The position numbers and the translations under genes were made by a program. Below are positions 48,845-51,723 of a DNA stretch of 51,723 bases, in pieces. Each line of letters opens with the position of its first letter. Position 1 is the stretch's first letter. The notes under the pieces were generated by a model. That model was not told the DNA's origin and did no database searches. It saw only the letters and a program-made list of their open reading frames with translations. The DNA is from Streptomyces sp. NK15101 (GTDB taxonomy: Bacteria; Actinomycetota; Actinomycetes; Streptomycetales; Streptomycetaceae). Location of the stretch: the NCBI RefSeq assembly GCF_020400725.1, contig NZ_JAINVG010000052.1:1-51723 (forward strand). Reading direction: 5' to 3'.

Positions 48845-50114
48845 GGCGGTCGGGGCACTGCTCCTGGCCGTGCTCCTCGCCCTCCTCGCGGCGTGCGGCA
48901 GCCGGCTCCCGGAGCGCGTCTTCGAGACGCGGCCCACCGCCGACCCCTCCGGCGGTGAGCCGCTCCGCGTCGGGATCATCACCAGTGCCACCAGCCCCGT
49001 CGGCGGGCAGGCCTTCACAGGCCCGCGCGACGGGGCCCGCGCCTGGTTCGACGCCCTCAACGCGCGCGGAGGCCTCGACGGGCGCCGCGTCGAGGTCGAG
49101 ACCTGCGACGACGGCGGCAGCGGCGTCGGCGACAACGCGTGCGTGCACCGGCTGATCGACGAGCGCGGCGTCTTCGCCCTCGTCGCCACCACCGCCCTGA
49201 ACTACGCGGGCGCCCCCCTCGTCGCCCGGGCCGGGGTCCCCGACATCGGCGGCCAGCCGCTCACCCCCGCCTACGAGACCTACCCGCACCTCTACGGCAT
49301 CTACGGCAGTTCCGCCCCGCGCACCGGCCGCGAACCGGGCTGGGGCGGCACGCTGTACGGCGGGACCGAGGTCTACCGCTGGTTCCGGAAGGAACGGGGC
49401 GCGCGGACCGCCGCCGTCGTCTCCTACAACCAGGCCGCCTCCGCCGCCTACGCCCGCCTGGTCGTCCGGGGACTGCGCGCCGAGGGCTACCGCGTCGTCG
49501 AGGAACAGGTCGACTTCGCCCTCCCCAACTTCCGCGCGGTCGCCGCCGATCTGCGGGCCGAGCACGCCGACCTCCTCTTCGACGCGATGGACACCCACGG
49601 CAACGTGCGCCTGTGCGAGGCGATGGAGACGCTCGGGGTCCGTGTCGCCGCCAAGGTGACCAACGTGCAGAACTGGTCCTCCGCCGTCTCCCGCGACTAC
49701 GCCCGGGCCCCCGGCTGCCGGGCCTCGCTGTGGGTGACGGGCTCCAGCCGCAACCACCAGGACACCGGACATCCCGAGGTCCGCGCCTTCCGTGCGGCCA
49801 TGGGCGACCGTCCCCTGTCGCAGTGGCAGCTGGAAGGCTGGGCGGCGGCGATGTGGTTCACCGACGCGGCCCGCTCCTGCCTCGCCCGGGGCGCGCTCAC
49901 CCGCGGCTGCGTCGAGGAGTTCATGAACCGTCCGGAACCGTACACCGCGCGCGGACTGCTGCTCCCCGTACGGTTCGAGCACCTGGCGCGGCCACCCGCC
50001 ACCCGGAACACCTGTCTGTCCGTGGCCCGTTGGCAGGACGGGCGGGGCTGGGTGAGCCAGGGCGAGATGACGCGGAACTGCGCGACCGTCCCCCAGCTCG
50101 GCTACCGGCCGTGA
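48822..50114 (+). CDS. LivK-type substrate-binding lipoprotein
   Basis: A 430-residue periplasmic-binding-protein fold. A signal segment ends in the lipobox LLAAC near residue 25. RVGIITSATSPVGGQAFTGPRDGARAWFD matches the opening of Leu/Ile/Val-binding proteins, and a second lobe begins near KERGARTAAVVSYNQAAS. It would deliver amino acids or related ligands to the fused LivHMG permease encoded divergently. GTG 48822 lies inside the preceding lipoprotein gene, so translation is coupled. Ligand identity cannot be read. Confidence 0.85.
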   Translation: MSPSRAVEAVGALLLAVLLALLAACGSRLPERVFETRPTADPSGGEPLRVGIITSATSPVGGQAFTGPRDGARAWFDALNARGGLDGRRVEVETCDDGGSGVGDNACVHRLIDERGVFALVATTALNYAGAPLVARAGVPDIGGQPLTPAYETYPHLYGIYGSSAPRTGREPGWGGTLYGGTEVYRWFRKERGARTAAVVSYNQAASAAYARLVVRGLRAEGYRVVEEQVDFALPNFRAVAADLRAEHADLLFDAMDTHGNVRLCEAMETLGVRVAAKVTNVQNWSSAVSRDYARAPGCRASLWVTGSSRNHQDTGHPEVRAFRAAMGDRPLSQWQLEGWAAAMWFTDAARSCLARGALTRGCVEEFMNRPEPYTARGLLLPVRFEHLARPPATRNTCLSVARWQDGRGWVSQGEMTRNCATVPQLGYRP

Positions 50115-50141
50115 ACAGTCCCCCCGCACCGGCAGTACAGT
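50112..50141 (+). promoter_or_regulatory. Candidate promoter for the last glycosyltransferase gene
   Basis: TGAACA (50112-50117), 18-bp spacer, TACAGT (50136-50141). The -35 overlaps the stop codon of the LivK-type gene. An 11-bp direct repeat accggcagtac flanks the transcript start, once in the -10 region and once just before the ATG. Confidence 0.5.
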
Positions 50142-50188
50142 CGGGCACCGACCGACTGACCGACTGACCTGGGGGAACCGGCAGTACG

Positions 50189-51463
50189 ATGCGCATCTCC
50201 TTTCTGCTCCACAACGGCTACCACTACGGCGGCACGATCCAGACGACGTTCACGCTCGCCGAGGAACTGGCGGAACGCCACGAGGTCGAGATCGTCTCGG
50301 TGTTCCGCCACCGTGACCGGCCCCTACTCGGCCTGCCGGCGGGCGTGACCCTGCGCCACCTCGTCGACCTGCGCCGGGACAGTCCCGGATACGACGGAGA
50401 CCACCCCGACTTCCACCGCCCCGCCGAGGTCTTCCCGCGCGGCGACGGCCGCTGGAAGCAGTACAGCGCGCTCACCGACGCCCGGATCGGGGAGTACCTG
50501 CGCGGGGTGGAGACCGACGTCCTCGTCGGCACCCGTCCCGGGCTCAACGTGCACATCGCCCGGCAGGCGAGGCGGGGGCCGGTTCTCGTCGGCCAGGAAC
50601 ACCTGATACTGCGCGGTCACAGCTACCGGCTGCGCCGGGACATCGCCCACGAGTACACGCTCCTCGACGCCGTCACCACCGTCACCGAGGCCGACGCCCG
50701 GTCCTACCGCGAGCTCCGGCTGCCCGGCGTGCGCATCGAGGCCGTGCCCAACAGCGTGCCCGCCCCTTCCGTACCACCCGCCGACCCCACGGCGAGGACC
50801 GTCGTCGCGGCGGGCCGGCTGACCCGGGTCAAGCGGTACGACGTGCTGATCGACGCCTTCGCCGACGTGGCGGCCGATCACCCCGACTGGAAGCTGCGGA
50901 TCTACGGCTCCGGCGACGCCGTCCAGGACCTCAGGGGCGCACTGGCCCGGCAGGTCAAGGACCGAGGGCTCGACGGGCAGGTCTTCCTCATGGGGACGGT
51001 CACCCCCATGGAATCCGAGTGGGCCAAGGGCTCGATCGCCGCCGTGACCTCACAGCGCGAGTCCTTCGGCATGACGATCGTCGAGGCGATGCGGTGCGGA
51101 CTGCCGGTCGTCTCCACCGACTGCCCCCACGGGCCGCGCGAGATCATCGAGGACGGCGTCGACGGGCGGCTCGTGCCGGTCGACGACGTCGCCGCGGTCG
51201 CGGGGGCGCTGCGCTCGTTCGTCGAGGACGAGGAGCTCCGGGCCGAGGCCGGGCGGGCTGCGCTCGCCGCGTCCGAGCGCTTCGACCCGTCGCGGATCGC
51301 CGCGCGGCACGAGGCCCTGTGGACGGAACTCGTCGCGCGGGGCGCGGGGCGGCGGGTGCATGGGGCCGGGCGGGCGCGGGTGCACCGGGAGGTGGGGCGG
51401 GTCGTGGACGCGGTCTACTCCCAGAAGGCGAGGGCGGGCCGCCTCCTCCGCCGCCTCCGCTGA
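50189..51463 (+). CDS. Glycosyltransferase family 4
   Basis: A 424-residue GT-B glycosyltransferase. NGYHYGGTIQTTFTLAEELA is the N-terminal acceptor loop. The donor domain has VVAAGRLTRVKRYDVLIDAFA (about 206-226), LRIYGSGDAVQDLRGALA and SQRESFGMTIVEAMRCGLPV; the last carries the E-x7-E motif. EYLRGVETDVLVGTRPGLNV resembles poly(glycerol/ribitol-phosphate) or teichoic-acid-type transferases, so a cell-wall polymer is possible. The C-terminal 45 residues are strongly basic and may contact the membrane. ATG 50189 has ctgggggaa about 10 nt upstream. It is followed by minisatellite and repeat E4. Confidence 0.85.
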   Translation: MRISFLLHNGYHYGGTIQTTFTLAEELAERHEVEIVSVFRHRDRPLLGLPAGVTLRHLVDLRRDSPGYDGDHPDFHRPAEVFPRGDGRWKQYSALTDARIGEYLRGVETDVLVGTRPGLNVHIARQARRGPVLVGQEHLILRGHSYRLRRDIAHEYTLLDAVTTVTEADARSYRELRLPGVRIEAVPNSVPAPSVPPADPTARTVVAAGRLTRVKRYDVLIDAFADVAADHPDWKLRIYGSGDAVQDLRGALARQVKDRGLDGQVFLMGTVTPMESEWAKGSIAAVTSQRESFGMTIVEAMRCGLPVVSTDCPHGPREIIEDGVDGRLVPVDDVAAVAGALRSFVEDEELRAEAGRAALAASERFDPSRIAARHEALWTELVARGAGRRVHGAGRARVHREVGRVVDAVYSQKARAGRLLRRLR

Positions 51464-51482
51464 CACGGGACCTCACGCCGCC

Positions 51483-51632
51483 GGGCCTCCTGCCGGCAGA
51501 GCCTCCCGCCGGCGAGCCCTCCCGCCGACGAGCCCTCCCGTTGGCGGGGCCTCCTGCTGCCAGGGCCTCCCATCGGCGGGGCCTCATGCCGGCGGGCCTC
51601 ATGCCGGCGGGGCTTCCCACCGGCGGGGCCTC
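51483..51632 (+). repeat. Minisatellite of ~16-bp units, about 9 copies
   Basis: Units of 15-17 bp close to ggcctcccgccggcgg repeat imperfectly from about 51483 to 51632. The array starts 20 bp after the glycosyltransferase stop and runs into repeat E4. No coding use is likely. Confidence 0.8.
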
Positions 51633-51723
51633 ACGCCCGTGCGGGCTCGTGCCCGGCGTGTGGGGCCCGCGCCGGGCCGTATGGCGCCCCCGCCCCCGCC
51701 CGTGTGGGCGGTCGTCCCGCTGG
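51630..51723 (-). repeat. Composite intergenic repeat, copy E4 (cut by window end)
   Basis: The last 94 bases read D-like sequence (cccgtgcgggct, then gtgcccggcg) followed by the left half of an A2 hairpin ending gtcgtcccgctgg, in the same order and orientation as copy E2 (22826-22887). The right half lies beyond the window. Confidence 0.75.

Overview
The window is high-GC actinobacterial chromosome, almost certainly Streptomyces. Protein families, very GC-rich third codon positions, GTG/TTG starts, 4-nt stop/start overlaps and leaderless -10 boxes all fit. As far as I can judge from memory, the order ppnK-recN-pyrG-Nudix-ald-parA-scpA-scpB-rluB-aroH-tyrA-cmk-plsC-der matches the core region of S. 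coelicolor around SCO1755 to SCO1790. I see no rRNA, tRNA, CRISPR array, transposase or prophage gene.

Layout. 1-5.3 kb: the 3' part of a TPR protein with a long Arg/Asp/Gly repeat N-terminus, a DUF1015 protein, a HAD-IIA phosphatase, an orphan siderophore-type ABC ATPase behind an iron box, and an SCP2 protein. 5.3-11.3 kb: a housekeeping run of small protein, tlyA, ppnK, recN, a degenerate MraY/WecA-like membrane protein carrying a GAF tandem repeat, and a GT4 glycosyltransferase. 11.6-18 kb: a PucR regulator divergent from an APC permease and a Tat-exported amine oxidase (probable amine catabolism), then a BBE-type flavoprotein. 18.1-25.3 kb: a GH15 glucosidase/trehalase, pyrG, a Nudix hydrolase and a STAND ATPase with TPRs. 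25.4-31.4 kb: ald, then ParA, a probable ribbon-helix-helix partner, ScpA, ScpB and an RluB-type pseudouridine synthase, a chromosome-organisation operon. 31.4-36.9 kb: an NAD salvage operon (PnuC, NadR, NrtR, ADP-ribosylglycohydrolase, RlaP nucleotidyltransferase) with a palindrome over its promoter, meeting a second RlaP gene and a Rieske lipoprotein head-on. 37-43.6 kb: a DUF937 protein, aroH, tyrA, cmk, plsC, der and two conserved proteins of unknown function. 43.8-51.5 kb: an Rpf/LysM muralytic protein, a branched-chain amino-acid-type ABC system with a LivH-LivM-LivG triple fusion, and a GT4 glycosyltransferase.

The most unusual structure lies between genes. A composite, palindrome-rich repeat occurs at four intergenic sites (about 11.4, 22.8, 39.1 and 51.7 kb), in both orientations and always just 3' of a gene. 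I read its order as A1-B-A2-D. Its A hairpin shows paired compensatory changes between copies, so the folded form seems to be maintained. One copy has a second hairpin nested in it, and the last copy abuts a 16-bp minisatellite and is cut by the window end.

Gene interplay that can be read with fair confidence: NrtR probably controls NAD salvage and its own expression; PucR probably controls the permease/oxidase pair; ParA/RHH and ScpA/ScpB are coupled by overlaps; aroH-tyrA and cmk-plsC are translationally coupled pairs.
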